From Buxus sempervirens (Eukaryota; Streptophyta; Magnoliopsida; Buxales; Buxaceae), in assembly GCA_947561395.2 (NCBI GenBank), contig OX387185.1:19866366-19930365 (forward strand): a DNA stretch of 64,000 bases, read 5' to 3'. The position numbers were made by a program, and so were the translations under genes. A model generated the notes under the pieces. The model saw nothing but the letters and a program-made list of their open reading frames with translations. It was not told the DNA's origin and did no database searches. Shown here in pieces: positions 31,726-43,654 of the stretch (within the stretch, counting starts at the first letter, position 1; every line of letters begins with the position of its first letter).

Positions 31726-33081
31726 TTAGGCGTAGTACAGTTTGACTGCGTCCGCATTTATCGACTCAGGAAAAATTGCCCCATCCATTTCTTGTAGGAC
31801 AAGTGCTCCTCTGGACAGAGCCTTGTGGATTACGAATGGCCCTTCGTAGTTTGGCTTGATTTTCCCTCTGTTGTCCTCTTGATGAGGAAAGATTCTCTTC
31901 AGTACCAGGTCTCCCACCTTGAACTGTCGTGGCTTCACTTTCTTATTGTAGGCTCGTGCCACTCTTTGTTGATAGAGTTGGCCATGACACAAAGCCTTGA
32001 TCCTTTTTTCATCCAACAATTGCAATTGGTCAAATCTGGACTCCTCCCATTCGACGTCACTGATCTCAGCTTCCTTCAGAATTCTGAGCAACAGAATCTG
32101 TACTTCCACAGGGAGGACTGCTTACATTCCATATACTAAGGAGAACGGAGTTACCTCGATCGATGTTCTAATCGATGTCCGGTAGGCATGCAGTGCATAC
32201 AGCAGCTTCTCATGCCAGTCTCTGTATGTGACCACCATTTTCTCGAATATCTTTTTTAGATTCTTGTTGGCAGCCTCTACTGCTCCATTCATCTTGGGCC
32301 GGTATGCCGTGGAGTTTAGATGTCTGATCTTCAAATCTTCACACATCCTTTCCATGTCCTTATTATTCAAATTCTTTGCATTATCTGTGATGATCGCTTC
32401 TGGTACGCTGTAGCAACAGACTATAATAGTTCTGATAAACTTGAGCACATGAGATTTCTTCACATCTACGAAGGACATGACTTTTACCCACTTGGTAAAA
32501 TAATCAATGGCCACTAAGATGAATCTGTGCCCATTTGAAGCCTTTGGGTGGACCTGGCCTATCATGTCGATTCCCCAGATAGCGAACGGCCAAGGTGACA
32601 TCATGGAGTACAGTGTGTTCGGCGGTGCATGGATGTTGTCGGCATAAATCTGGCACAAATGGCATTTTCTAACATGGGCGTAACAATCCGCTTCCATGGT
32701 CATCCAGTAATAGCTCATCCTTAGAATCTTCCTTGCTAGCATATGCCCATTCATGTGTGCGCCGCACAACCCTCCATGGACCTCCTCAATCAACTTCTGC
32801 GCCTCATCTTCTCTGACACATAGCAGTAAAGAGTCGTTGTATGACTTCTTGTACAGCCTGCCTCCACTGTAGAAGTATTGCCCTGCCAACCTTTGTATAG
32901 TTTGCTTTTCTACAGTCGAGGCACCTTCTAGCAGAATTCTATCCCTTATGTATCTTTCAATGTCCGCGTACCAAGGCTCCTCTTCGGGTGTGCTTTTCTC
33001 GATACTGAAGCAGTACACAGGGTAGCGTCGAATTTCTATCTCCAGTGGTTGCACCCAAGTATCATCCGTGATGGTGGCCAT
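31726..33081 (-). pseudogene. Element C: integrase
   Basis: The zinc-binding HHCC region is visible (H-x-n-H in VHGGLCGAHMNGHM, then CHLCQIYADNIH). The core has WGIDMIGQVHPKASNGHRF, AIITDNAKNL and NGAVEAANKNLKKIFEKM, so D, D and E are kept. The C-terminal barrel segment reads FKVGDLVLKR and NYEGPFVIHKALSRGALVL and ends DAVKLYYA, as in Tat/Ogre elements. A stop interrupts the frame near 32110-32120, just after SLVYGM. It follows directly on the second RNase H, in one frame. Confidence 0.9.
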
Positions 33082-33460
33082 TGATGCCAGCGTAGCTAGT
33101 GCATCCGCAAACCGGTTCCCGTCTCATGGCATGTAGTCAAATGTTACGCTCTCAAATTGTTCTTCTAACTCCTTGACCAGCTCTTGTTATGGCACTAACT
33201 TCACATCTCTGGTCCTCCAGTCTCCCATCACTTGGTAGATGATAAGACTTGAATCACCGAACACCTTTAGCTCTTGTATACGCATCTCGATTGCCGCTTT
33301 CAAGCCTAGCACACATGCTTCATATTCGGCCATGTTGCTAGTGCAGTCAAACAGGAGTTTCACTGCTATGGGGTGATGGACACCATCTGGGGAGATTAGT
33401 ACTGCTTTGATTCTTTTCCATTCACATTGACTGCCTCGTCAAAGAACATTTGCCACTTGG
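33082..33460 (-). pseudogene. Element C: second (archaeal-type) RNase H
   Basis: Starts with WQMFFDEAVN, where the Gly after the catalytic Asp is replaced by Glu. A one-base deletion near 33415 shifts the frame, and the domain continues with NMAEYEACVLGL, FGDSSLIIYQV and FADALATLAS. This second RNase H between RNase H and integrase is a marker of the Tat lineage, which includes Ogre. A TGA lies just before the last Asp region, where an Arg codon is expected. Confidence 0.82.
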
Positions 33461-33914
33461 TTTCTTCTATATCCTCTGTAGACTCTGTACACATCACATC
33501 TTCGTCCGGGAAGTGAGTTAGGAGTGGTTGGTAATCGGGTAGGAGATGCTCTGCCAAGTGATCCGCCACAACTTGCCCCTTTATCGCCTTTCTAGTTGTA
33601 TAGACAATGTTGTATTCAGATAAAAGGACTTGCCACCTGGCAACTCTACCAGTGGAGATTGGCTTCTCAAAGATATACTTCAACGGATCCAGATTGGAGA
33701 TCAGCAAGACTGTGTGACTGAGCAAATAATGGTGAAGCCTCTGAGCTACCCAGATCAGGGCACAACACGTCTTTTCAAGCACAGTATACCTAACTTCAAA
33801 ATTGGTGAATTTCTTGCTCAAGTAGTAGATTGCTTGTTCTTTCCTTCCTTTCTCATCGTGTTGCCCTAACACACATCCCACAACCGTCTCAGAGACTGCC
33901 AGGTACATAATCAA
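33461..33914 (-). pseudogene. Element C: RNase H
   Basis: Directly follows RT after a stop near 33915. It contains VVGCVLGQHDEKGRKEQAIY, YTVLEKTCCALIWVAQRLHH and ISNLDPLKYIFEKP, ending with VVADHLAEH. It would digest the RNA strand during reverse transcription. One catalytic area is altered: the usual Thr-Asp pattern reads ISNLDP. Confidence 0.82.
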
Positions 33915-34800
33915 GGGTCATCACGGGACTGGTGGGACCAACGTCAGTGGATTCATCAGGTAGGACTTGATCTTATCAAACGCTACTTGGCAGTCTTCAT
34001 TCCAAACCACAGGGTTGTCTTTCTTTAGCAGCTTGAATATGGGCTTGCACACAGGAGTCATCTGTGCGATGAATCGGCTAATGTACTGTAGCCTGCCCAG
34101 GAACCCTCTTACTTCTTTCTCTGTTGACGGAGGAGGCATCTCTAGGATTGCCTTGGCTTTGACAGGGTCTACCTCAATGCCTCGCTTGCCCACTATGAAT
34201 CCGAGCAACTTTCCTGAAGTAACTCCAAACACGCACTTGTTTGGGTTGAGCCGGAGCTTGTGCTTTCTGAGTCTGTCAAACATTTTTCCAAGGTTCACCA
34301 AGTGGTCTTCTTCTTCCTTGGACTTTGCTATCATGTCGTCTACATATACTTCCATTTCCTTGTGCATCATGTCGTGGAATATTGAGGTCATTGCACGTTG
34401 ATACGTAGCACCCGCATTTTGCAGTTCGAACGGCATCACGTGTTAGCAGTAAGTGCCCTAGTGCGTGATAAAGGATGTTTTCTCCATATCTTCGGGTTCC
34501 ATCCTTATCTGATTGTAACCAGAGAAGCCGTCCATGAAAGAGAACATCGAATGCGTTGCTGTATTGTCCACCAATACATCAATGTGCGGCAATGGGAAGC
34601 CGTCCTTCGAACTTGCTCTATTTAGATCTCTGTAGTCAACACACATCCTGACTTTCCCGTCTTTCTTGGGAATTGGCACGATGTTGGCTAGCCACTTCGG
34701 ATAGTGAGTTACTTGCAATAATCCGGCATCCAACTGCTTGGTGACCTCTTCCTTGATCTTCAGGGCCCATTTCGGCTTTGTGCGCCTGAGTTTCTATTTC
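33915..34800 (-). pseudogene. Element C: reverse transcriptase
   Basis: Shows LDAGLLQVTHYPKWLANIVP, VRMCVDYRDLNRASSKDGFP, FSFMDGFSGYNQIRM and, after two or more stops near 34440-34457, MPFELQNAGATYQRAM. The active site is YVDDMIAKS, intact. Then RGFLGRLQYISRFIAQMTP of the connection region. Family-typical Trp, Tyr and Gly positions are replaced by stops or by Glu. It copies element RNA to DNA in functional relatives; this copy cannot. Confidence 0.9.
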
Positions 34801-35640
34801 ACAGGTACGACCTCAGACTTTGTTGGTAACCGATGCACAACCAAGTCTATGTCTAACCCGGGCATATCCTCGTATGACCATGCAAACACGTCAGAATAAG
34901 ATTTAAGAAAATCAAACATCTGTTTTCTCAATAATGGTGACAGCTTTTTACCAATTTGGAGGATCCTTGATTATGCCATTTCACCTATGTCAATTGGCTC
35001 TGTTTCCTCAATGTTAGCCTGGAGACCCTTTTCATGCCTTTCCAATACAAGTTGGATTTCCAGCAGGGTCTCCCATGATTCATCGTCGTCCTTAGACTCG
35101 AAAGACTCACAGGGGACGATGTCTGAATCCTCTTGCTGTGACGGGCAAGTGCCCCAATCTGATTCGTCGAGTTCTTGCTCGTTTTCAGGATTGGGCACTG
35201 GCTCATGCGTTTCATTTATTATTGCCATCTACACTAGCTTTTTGATTTCTTTTTGTTCCTTTTGTTCAATTATGGCAATCTTATTACCTATCCCGTGCCC
35301 CAGATCTTCCAGGTGTGCGTCGGGGTTGATACTAGGATTGCGATGCTCAAGTTGCTTATTTTTGTTGTTTCCATTTTCAAATAGATGCGAGTAGTAGGAA
35401 GCGTTCAGATATTCATTAAAAGTTTCAGCAGTAGCTACAACAGAAATTTCAGAGGTAACAGAAACCCCCTTTGGAATAGCAACTTTATTGATAGCAAAGG
35501 GCGCGGCGCTCCAGTTCTTCAGTGGTGCCCTGTCTTCCTTGTTAATAGCAATCGTCTTCTCTGGTTCTTCAGCCATTACCATGTTGGCACTATCGTCAGA
35601 TGAGATGCAAATGGGATTATGTGCTGCGCTTGCTGCCGAC
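34801..35640 (-). pseudogene. Element C: spacer between protease and RT
   Basis: Two open segments (35582-35229 and 35228-34971) separated by a stop. The second is acidic (DESDWGTCPSQQEDSDIVP). It leads to PLLRKQMFDFLKSYSDVFAW just before RT. Ogre elements carry an intron in this area, so part of this may be intronic. I cannot place splice sites with confidence. Confidence 0.6.
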
Positions 35641-35645
35641 TTGTT

Positions 35646-36855
35646 CTAACTTCTCTCTAATCGGGGAGCGTTGTCTGACGATACCCTTACCCATGATCCA
35701 CTGAGGGGAATTGCCATTAGTATCTCATCCTCAAGCGGCATATAGGCGATTGTGATTTCATTGGCAAGGTCGACCCTGGGCGGTGCGACAGCTATAGGTA
35801 TTCCGGTTGGAATCCCAGGCGCCATGGAGGAGTAAGCTGGTGTTGCCCATTTGCCATAAGCTGCATGGTATACTTCTTCGGGCACTGGCCCCAACACCTG
35901 AGGCATGTTGCGGAACATCCGGTTCAATCCATCACGAGTTTCGGGGTGCGGGATATAGGGAGGTGGAGGAGGAGACCATGGCCGATGGCTCAGCGCTCCT
36001 GAGCTGTCCCACCCTTCCATCATGCAGACGTACATGACCGGATCTTTTCCTTGGGATTCTTCAATGGGAGCGGGTGGCGGTGCTTCTACGGCTGTCACAG
36101 GAAGGGCTGGTATCCCTTTAGAGATAACCGGTTCATCTGGCGAGGCGAAGGCCACGGTGACATCGCCGACGGATTCCAAGGCGACCAGCGCTGGTAAGTC
36201 ATCTGGCGATCCCTCAGGAGCCAATGGGTCTACCTGCACGGTATTTCTAGTTATTTCCATAGATGTTGGCTCCTCCCAAAGCATCTGAGCCAGGTTTTGC
36301 AGGTAGTCTTCTTCCATGGCAGGGGTGTCCTGAAACTCATCTCCCCACCCTTGGGTGACTATGTTTTCAATGGCCTGGGCTGCTTCACGCTCCATGTTAG
36401 TGAAGCGGTGGTACAAGTTCCCGTGCATGCAAATGGGCCAGTGAGGGTCTATTTCTTCAGTCCTATCTCTTTTCCTTTCGGCACGGTTCCCAAAGAATTG
36501 GGAGTAGTCTTCTGGCTGTGGCTTGAATCCCAGTCCAAACCTAGTGGTCTGCTCATAAGGTCGGACGGCCACCTTGATGCCCTACTTGTATTTTCCCAGT
36601 CCTTCGCCAGCTCGAAGACCCCAGTCTGCTCAATCAGCAGTGCTGAACATGTCCTTTCTTCTTTTCTTCGGAGTCGTTGTCCCCTTTCAAATTCGGGGAT
36701 ATGGTTTACCTGTACCATCTCCACAGCTTGGAAATTGAGGGTGGTGGGTAGTTCATAGTCCACATAGGGTACTCCGACCCTTTCGAATTCCCGATGATCC
36801 TCGGCATGTACCGTTATAAGCTCATTACCCGATATAAACCAGACCATTCTATGCA
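35646..36855 (-). pseudogene. Element C: protease C-terminus and glycine-rich linker
   Basis: Continues the protease after solo LTR B2: LHRMVWFISGNELITVHAE, then a linker with TTRFGLGFKPQPEDYSQFFG. A frameshift near 36590 separates the GLG-like motif from it. The rest is acidic and proline-rich (RPWSPPPPPYIPHPE). It corresponds in place to the G-patch-like linker of element E. Confidence 0.7.
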
Positions 36856-37930
36856 ATGTGTGTGCGCGCCCGATTTCGGTCGTACGACGAGGCGCACGCA
36901 AAATGATGTGTGCCTCGAGATTTGTTTGGAGTCGCCACTGCCTGATGGGGTGCAGGCAGACACCTGGGTGCCTAAGTTCTTCTACTAAGGCTTGGTCTGC
37001 GGCTTGAGATTCTAAATAGGTTCTCGGTTGCGGTCTGAGGAAGTCTGTAGACACCCCAGTCCACCCCGTCAAAAGACGGGTCCCATAGGATTCCCTGGTT
37101 TGAGTCAACTCTGGTCTCTCACTCACCCGATTCCTAATCCAGCATTCAAATTTGGTTTAAGTCTGGCGGGACTGCCAAAGTGGTGTGGGTCCCTTTACTT
37201 GATTTTATCTTTTTAATTAAAGTGATGTGAGTCTGATTGGGCGGGCCCCGTTGGAAGGCCCACAGATTCCTTGGTGGGCTTGGTTGAGCCCACGTATCCC
37301 TTGGTGGGCCTCGGCCTAGCCTAAGAGGCCCTTTGGGCTTTGGTTCAAGTGAATTGATTTTACTTTTAAGTTTAAGTTGAATTCAAAGTGATTTTTATGC
37401 AAAAAGCGGGCCAGGATTGCCTCGTGGGCCCTTGAGTGGGCCACACAGGTGGTTGCCAAGTGTTTTTAGATTATCTTGATTAACTGTGCCAGAATGGGCC
37501 AAGCATTGGGCTTGGGGCCCTTTACTTGGGCTTGGGTTTGAAAGCCCAAGTCTTCATGAGTTAGGGTTTTGGAAACCCAAAAATTGGTTCGATTTAATGG
37601 GCTTTAGCGGGCCCGATCGGCCCTGCCCGCAGTCTCGGCCAAACCACACATAGATCTAAACATGCATGTTGCCCCAGTCGGGCTTTGGTGGGCCTCAAAG
37701 GGTCTGGCCCACTCTACTCATTTAATTATCTTATTTAAGCACAAATAAGTTGGTCGGGCTTGGTGGCCCCCGTTGGAAGGCCCTACCGGAAATCAATTTG
37801 GACCGGGTGTCCAAGGCCCATCTTGGGTTTCCGGGTGACCCGGAAACCCTTCTGGTTTATCCGGATTGATCAATCAAACCAAAAAAAATAGCAAAGATCA
37901 TCAAAAATAGCAAAAATGGCATTCTGGCAG

Positions 37931-38036
37931 TGTAGCCGGCCTGAGATGCCGGTTACACACAAGGCTCTGTGTATCCGGCATCTTTAGCCGGCTATACATG
38001 GGTTTCAATTGATCCGGCCTGAGTTGCCTGATCAAC
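37931..38036 (-). repeat. Downstream CCGGC hairpin cluster, B2
   Basis: Three palindromes of the TAGCCGGC/GCCGGTTA and GATCCGGC...GATCA type, at the place where C's LTRs have the AACCGAAA type. Confidence 0.78.
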
Positions 38037-39428
38037 CAACAGAAGCCTTTTTCTCGGATTTTCGCATTGGGGTTGGGTTTTTAGGCTCCTTGGGGTGTTC
38101 CAGGGATTGTGTGGGCTCCTGTGTGAGCCCACAGTGGTTCAGGTGGGAGGAAGACCTCCTCTTGGTCTCATTTAGGGACTGTGAAGTCAAGACCAAAGGG
38201 GATGGATGAGAATCCAATTTCTCTCCCCTTTAGACCAAACTTGGCAAATAAGCAGGGACTTGAGTGTCCGTGCTTTGGTTTCTTCTCACTCCAAAATCAT
38301 AGCAATCATCAAACCGAACTAAATAAACATGGAGATCGCCAAATGGTCTCACAAGGGAACTTTCCATTACAACAGTATGTGGTGTGTGCTTTTCTGTGTT
38401 TAGGAACTGGAAAACAATTCCATGCATGCCACGTTAAGCCATGAGTTAACAATAGAATGTGGACCATACTTCAAATCATCAAAGGCATGAATGCATACTT
38501 GAAATATGAGATAAGGACAACGGGACTGACTTCTCATGGAGGTCAAAATAGCAACCGGGCATGGATTGGTACCCAAATTATAACATACAAAACAGTGCAA
38601 AACCACGCTTATCACTTGCCGTGCATGCCTACAAAGCTTCACCCACGTACATGCTTCGAATGCACACTCGTAGGGTGAAATCACATGCAAAGCTACAACT
38701 ATAATCATGTGCAAATAAGTAAAACAAATGCATCCCACACTACTCATGCCATAACCATGCAAAACCAAGTCACATATCTAGCTAAAAAAATGTCTACAGA
38801 AGGGAATAGGGGGGTAGTTAATATGGGGTACAATGGACGGATAACCAATTGGAGGAACATGCTCCCCCATGCAAACAAGATAACAATGACAAGCTATGGA
38901 AAACATGCTTAGACAAACCCTCATCTTCCATGAGCCATACATGCATCTCCCCCCTTTTTCCAAGGGGGTTTTTAGACTAAAACAAGCAAGAGAAATGGGG
39001 AAAGAAAGTAGTAGTATGCTGGAAAGGGAACGAACATGCTGAAGATGGAAGATATTACAACATGCTCAAAAGATTCTCATTTCAATCTATGTTAAACATA
39101 ATGCCACCAAGAACATTACCTTAGGGTTTAACCCTGGAATAAGGCACGTGGAGTAAACCCTGGAATAAGGCACGTGGAGCCTCCTTTCGAACTCAAACAG
39201 TGGCTGGAGCAATCCTCTTCAACACCCACAGCAGCCTCTTCTCCTTCTTCAACTTCTTGAGTGAGGGAAAGAAGGTAATGGGGAGGGGTAAAGTGGTCAA
39301 GCAAGGAGGTTATTGGGTTTGGGGTGCAAGGAGGGGCAAAGGTTGGAGATTTCGGAGCTGGCTCAGAGGGGGAAGGAAGGGGAAAAACAGAAATGGGAAG
39401 CCAACCCTCGGAAATGAGCTGTTGTTTG

Positions 39429-39440
39429 CCTTGTATAGAC
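39429..39440 (-). promoter_or_regulatory. TATA box of B2, altered
   Basis: The minus strand reads GTCTATACAAGG; B3 has GTCTATAAAAGG at the same place. The change should weaken it. Confidence 0.6.
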
Positions 39441-39449
39441 AAACTTAAT

Positions 39450-39696
39450 GTATCCGGCAACTCAGGCCGGATACACTAAGCCCTCCTCATATCCGGCCTT
39501 CATAGCCGGTTACACAGGTGTTCCTTTGTATCCGGCATTCAATGCCGGATACAAAACATGATCATTCGAAAATAAAATGCCGCTGCGAATTTGTCGGGCG
39601 ATTGGCGCGAATCTCACGCGAAAATCTTTTTGTATCCGATATTTGAGTCCAGACATACACAAGGGTATGTGTATCCGGCATATTTGACCGGATACA
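39450..39696 (-). repeat. Upstream TATCCGGC hairpin cluster, B2
   Basis: Five TATCCGGC-n-GCCGGATA palindromes with 6-9 nt loops, just upstream of the TATA box. Confidence 0.85.
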
Positions 39697-40247
39697 AATC
39701 AAAAAATTACGGATTTGCCCTCCGACTTGACCGATTCGACCAATTTGACACTTTTGGATATCTACGGATTGCCCCCTACGAATTTTGGATATTTAAGATT
39801 TAGTCCCTGAGATATTTTGCTGCGTTGGCTGCCACGTGGGCAGTTCCTGCGCCACGTGTGCAGTTTCCGGTTTTGCTACTCGGAAACTTCAACAGCTCAT
39901 ATCTCCTTCATCCGAACTCCGATTTGAGCAAACTCAATTGCGTTAGACTCGTATCGGAGCCCTCTATCCAATGACATAGGGCTAAGCACTTGGCACGGGG
40001 TTTGAGGAAAAGTCAACTTTTGGCTCTCCCATAAGTTTGACTGGCCCACAGAACCTTCATCCGGACTCCGATTCCAGCAAACTCAGTTGCGTTGGACTCA
40101 TGTCGGGATTCCCTATCCATTGAGATAAGGTGGCCAATTATTACTTGATCAAAATGTCAAATTTCGACCCCTTAGGGTTTAACTTTCTGCTTAGGGTTTT
40201 CATTTTCAGCACTTCTAGGGGTGCAAAAATAAGGTGCTTACAATGTG

Positions 40248-40830
40248 GAAGATACGGCTCCTGTCTGATGCAGCTAAGGCCTCCCAATCAGCAGGTTAAA
40301 CGAGGTGTTGATATCCATGAGCTCAAAGTCCATGGTGAAGGGCCTATCCGCAATTATGACCACCAAGGTAACTTCCCCTAGTGATTCTCTCCTGGCATTG
40401 TCAAATCCTCGGACATTGTGCCCACTTGGCTTGATTAGGGTGGGGCTCAACTGTAAACTGTGGAATGTCCTCATCGGGCATATGTTCAAGGCTGACCCGT
40501 TGTCGATCATTGCACACTTTACGATAAGATCCGCACACTTCACCATTATGTAAAGTGGTTCGGTGTGGTTGTCCCCCTCAGGCGGCAGATCGGCTGTGGA
40601 GAAAGAGATAGCCGGGGGTGCCATGATTACTGACACCACTGCCCCTAGCTACTCGGGGTCAATGCTTTCTGGTACGTGTGCATCACCCAAAACCTTCATC
40701 AGCACTGCCCTGTGCTTTTCCGAATCAATCAGGAGTCACATTATGGAGTTTTGGGCAGGTAATTTGTTCAACTGCTGGAGGAGATCGTAGTCTGGTGGAG
40801 TAAAAACACTGTGGTGCAAATCTATAATCT
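40248..40830 (-). pseudogene. Element C: protease, N-terminal part
   Basis: Reads LNKLPAQNSIM, then VLMKVLGDAHVPESIDPE and the active site AMIDNGSALNICP, with Asp and Gly intact. It then gives FELMDINTSFNLLIGRP and a stop where Trp is expected, before solo LTR B2. At least two more stops lie upstream (near 40670 and 40738). Confidence 0.85.
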
Positions 40831-40943
40831 CCTTTTCAATGGCTCTTCTCTTTCTTTTGAGGGTCTATGGCAACTCTGTAACCACATCCTTCCCTTTTTC
40901 CTTCTTTTTGGCTTCTGCCTCTGCTCCCTCCTCTGGTGCCGGT

Positions 40944-40957
40944 GGGGGGGGGGGGGG
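40944..40957 (+). repeat. Poly-G tract of 14
   Basis: Poly-C on the coding strand, between the gag stop and protease. A likely slippage site and a plausible cause of the local frame change. Confidence 0.85.
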
Positions 40958-40989
40958 TCAGTATTTACATATCGACCGAATCGGGTGAT

Positions 40990-43304
40990 TCAGTTGATTT
41001 CTGTCTCAATGGTGGTGGTGGGGGTAGCTTGATGGTAGAAAGGTTTGGCGGGGTAAGATGGGGGTACGGTGTTGTACGAAGGGGGTTCAAGGTTGAGTTC
41101 TGAGAGGTTTAGGGTTGGCGGCTCAAAAGAGAGGGAGAAAGGGTCTTGCGGAGGAAAGTCCATGATGTCGAAGATGTTAAGGGTTGAAGGGTTGGGGTTA
41201 GAGATGGGAGTGGGGTAGAAGAATTCCTGGTCTCCGGTTGGGTGGAAGTGCACCAGAGGGAGATTTGGGAGGGAATTACTGCCATCTTCTTCAATGACGT
41301 TCACGGCCTTACTTTCCTCTGCTGATGTGTCTTCTGAGTCTGTATCAGCAGATTCATCTGAGCTTTCGTACGGATCAGGCGGGTTTGCAAGTTCAGGAGT
41401 GGATGGTGGTTCCTCTTCTTCTGCGACACGGGGAAGGCCGAACCATTCATACATGTTGCATGAGAGGGCGGGATCAGACTCGAGTGATGACGAGTCGGCG
41501 GAGTATGCCAGATATGGATTTAGCTCTGATGTCGCAGACATGCTCTCTAGCGGCCATTCTGTGGATAACTGGGGAGGCACCCTTGAACTGCCCACGGATG
41601 CATCTGAGATCTGAGGTCTATCCCGGCCCTGGAGTCCACTGGAACTGCCCACTCCTTCTTGGCATGGAGGGGACGGGGAGTCACTGATCCATCCACATTG
41701 CATCAAGTTCCATGGCCCCATGACTTCTTCACTGCTCTGAGGTTCATCCTCAATTACATAGATGTAAGCCTCTGTATTTTCCTTAGCCTTGGGTCCTTTC
41801 GGCGGAGCGCCCTCTTCATTCCTCCCGACAATGGTCATTTCTGCCATTTGGGCTCCCATTAGGAGTTGCACCTTCACCGTCTGCCCTGGTCGTCCGATCA
41901 GTACTGAGGGGTTGAGCTGCCTGGTGCCCTGATCACTGCTCACTTGATTGGTTGTCTTACTAGCAAAGGCCTTTGAGTGATCTGGGAGAGGCTTGGTAGT
42001 TATGCCGGCTGTTGGGGTCTGAGCGGGTGGTGCCGGGGGGTCCACCGTGATGCGCTTACTGTCGATCAAGTCCTGGATATCGTGCCTTAGATCCCAGCAC
42101 CAATTGGTATGATGCCCAGGTGCACCAGAGTGGTACTCGTACCACTCTGACGCATTGTAGCTTCTAGCGTTAACCAATTTGGGATTTGGAGGCTTCACTC
42201 GTACGTATCCCTTCTTTAGCAAAGTTGGCAGCAACTCTGCTTGCGCATAGGGCAGGGGAGTGAAGATTCGTTTCATCCTAGCCTCCATTTCTTCTCTCGT
42301 CCTTCTTACCCCTTGATAAGCGGTTTGCCCGGTCCCTTGGGCTGCTATTACCTCTGGCTTTTGAGAGAAATGGTGGGGTTGTGCAAGGTACACATAGTTG
42401 ACCGCCTGCTGTTCCTGTCTCCTGGGCTCTTGCCCCTGGTTCCTACTAGCTTGTCCTATTACTGGCCTTTTGGGTGCAGAACTTTGCCCACTGCCGTCTA
42501 TCTTTCCGGCCCTCACCGCGTCTTCAATCCAATCTGCAGTTAAGATCAGGTCGTTGAAATTCGACGTACTCTGCCCCAGCAGCAAAGTGAAGAAAGGTTG
42601 ACCCAATGACGCAATAAACAGGGATGTCATCTCCTATTCTAACAGCGGCGGCTATACTAATGCTGCCAATTCCTTCCAGCGCTTGGCGTATTCTCTCACT
42701 GACTCTTGGCTCTTCTTAGCCAGCCCTTGCAATTCTGCCCTGGTCTGTACGATATGACTATTCAAGCGATACTGCTGGATGAAGACTGCTGCCAGGTCAT
42801 TCCATATCTTTATTTTCGCCTTGTCCAGACTCAAGAACCAAGAATAAGCCGCTCCGGTTAGTGACTTCTGAAAGAATTGAACCATGATTCATTCCTCCTT
42901 GGTGTACTGGCACATGTCGCCAAAATAAGACCTCAGATGGTTTAGTGGGTAACCTGTGCCATCAAATTGATGCAACTCCGGGCACTTGAACTTAGCCGGG
43001 AGCTGGATGTCAGAGAAGAAACAGAGGTTTTCAAGCGTAGCTTCGCTCTGCACTGTGCTGGGTTGGAGCTGTTTAAGAAGCTCTCTCATGGTGGCCAACT
43101 CTGCTTTGTTCTCTTCTCTTACCGCTGCCAATTTTCCCTCAAACTGCGCTTCCTGGGTTCTGTACCAATCTTCGTCATCTTGCCCCAGATGGACAGGTAG
43201 AAACTGATCCTGCTGTGGTATGTGGAGCGGTGCTGCTGCTAGTGGTGGTGGTGGTGCCACCTCGACTGGCAGCGGGAACTGGGGCTGCGGCTGGTGGGTG
43301 ACCA
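40990..43304 (-). pseudogene. Element C: gag, main part with acidic C-terminal extension
   Basis: After the B3 insertion the frame continues VTHQPQPQFPLPVEV, a coiled-coil-like charged segment, then LPAKFKCPELHQFDGTGYP. After a stop it reads SLTGAAYSWFLSLDKAKI and SVREYAKRWKELAALV. Two or more stops follow near 42630-42655, then about 545 open codons. The zinc-knuckle region reads YEYHSGAPGHHTNWCWDL, with the first Cys apparently replaced by Tyr. The last 250-300 residues are unusually acidic and Ser-rich (ESSDESADTDSEDTSAEES), ending at 40990. Confidence 0.87.
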
Positions 43305-43654
43305 GCACCTGTGCGCGCGTCATAAACTTCGCACGGGAAAATTCGGAGTCGCCACCGCCTGATGGGGTGCAAGCGGACACCTGGGTGCCTAAGTTTGTCT
43401 ACTTTGGGCTTTGGTCTGCGGCTTGAGATTCTAAGTCGGGGTCTCGGTTGTGGTCTGGGGAAGTCCGTAGACACCCCAGTCCACCCCGTCGGATGACGGG
43501 TCCCGTGGGTTCCCTGGTTTGAGTCAGCTTGTTTTGGTCTCACCCGATTCCTAATCCGATAGGCAATTTGATTAGGTCTGGCGGGACCACCTGAGCGGTG
43601 TGGGTCCCTTTAATTGCTTTTATCTTGCTTAATTTAGGTGATCTGAGTCGGATT

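Larger units (their letters stand above)
36861..40242 (-). mobile_element. Solo LTR B2 (TATCCGGC subfamily), inside C's protease
   Basis: Plus-strand tips are TGTGCGCGCC and GTGCTTACA. The flanks are ATGTG at 36856-36860 and 40243-40247. Length is 3382 bp. It is the same LTR family as C's own LTRs but a subfamily with different hairpin motifs. Near-identical to B3 over long stretches. The pre-insertion site falls just after the LLIGRP motif of the protease. Confidence 0.95.

Noticed and set aside
34987-36288. Plus-strand open frames over C's linker (34987-35394, 36022-36288 and similar)
   Set aside because: They are antisense to the acidic, proline-rich linker and match no family; shadows of the real frame.
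38181-38963. Several short open frames in B2
   Set aside because: They lie in LTR sequence, differ in B3 and the other copies, and have no domain.
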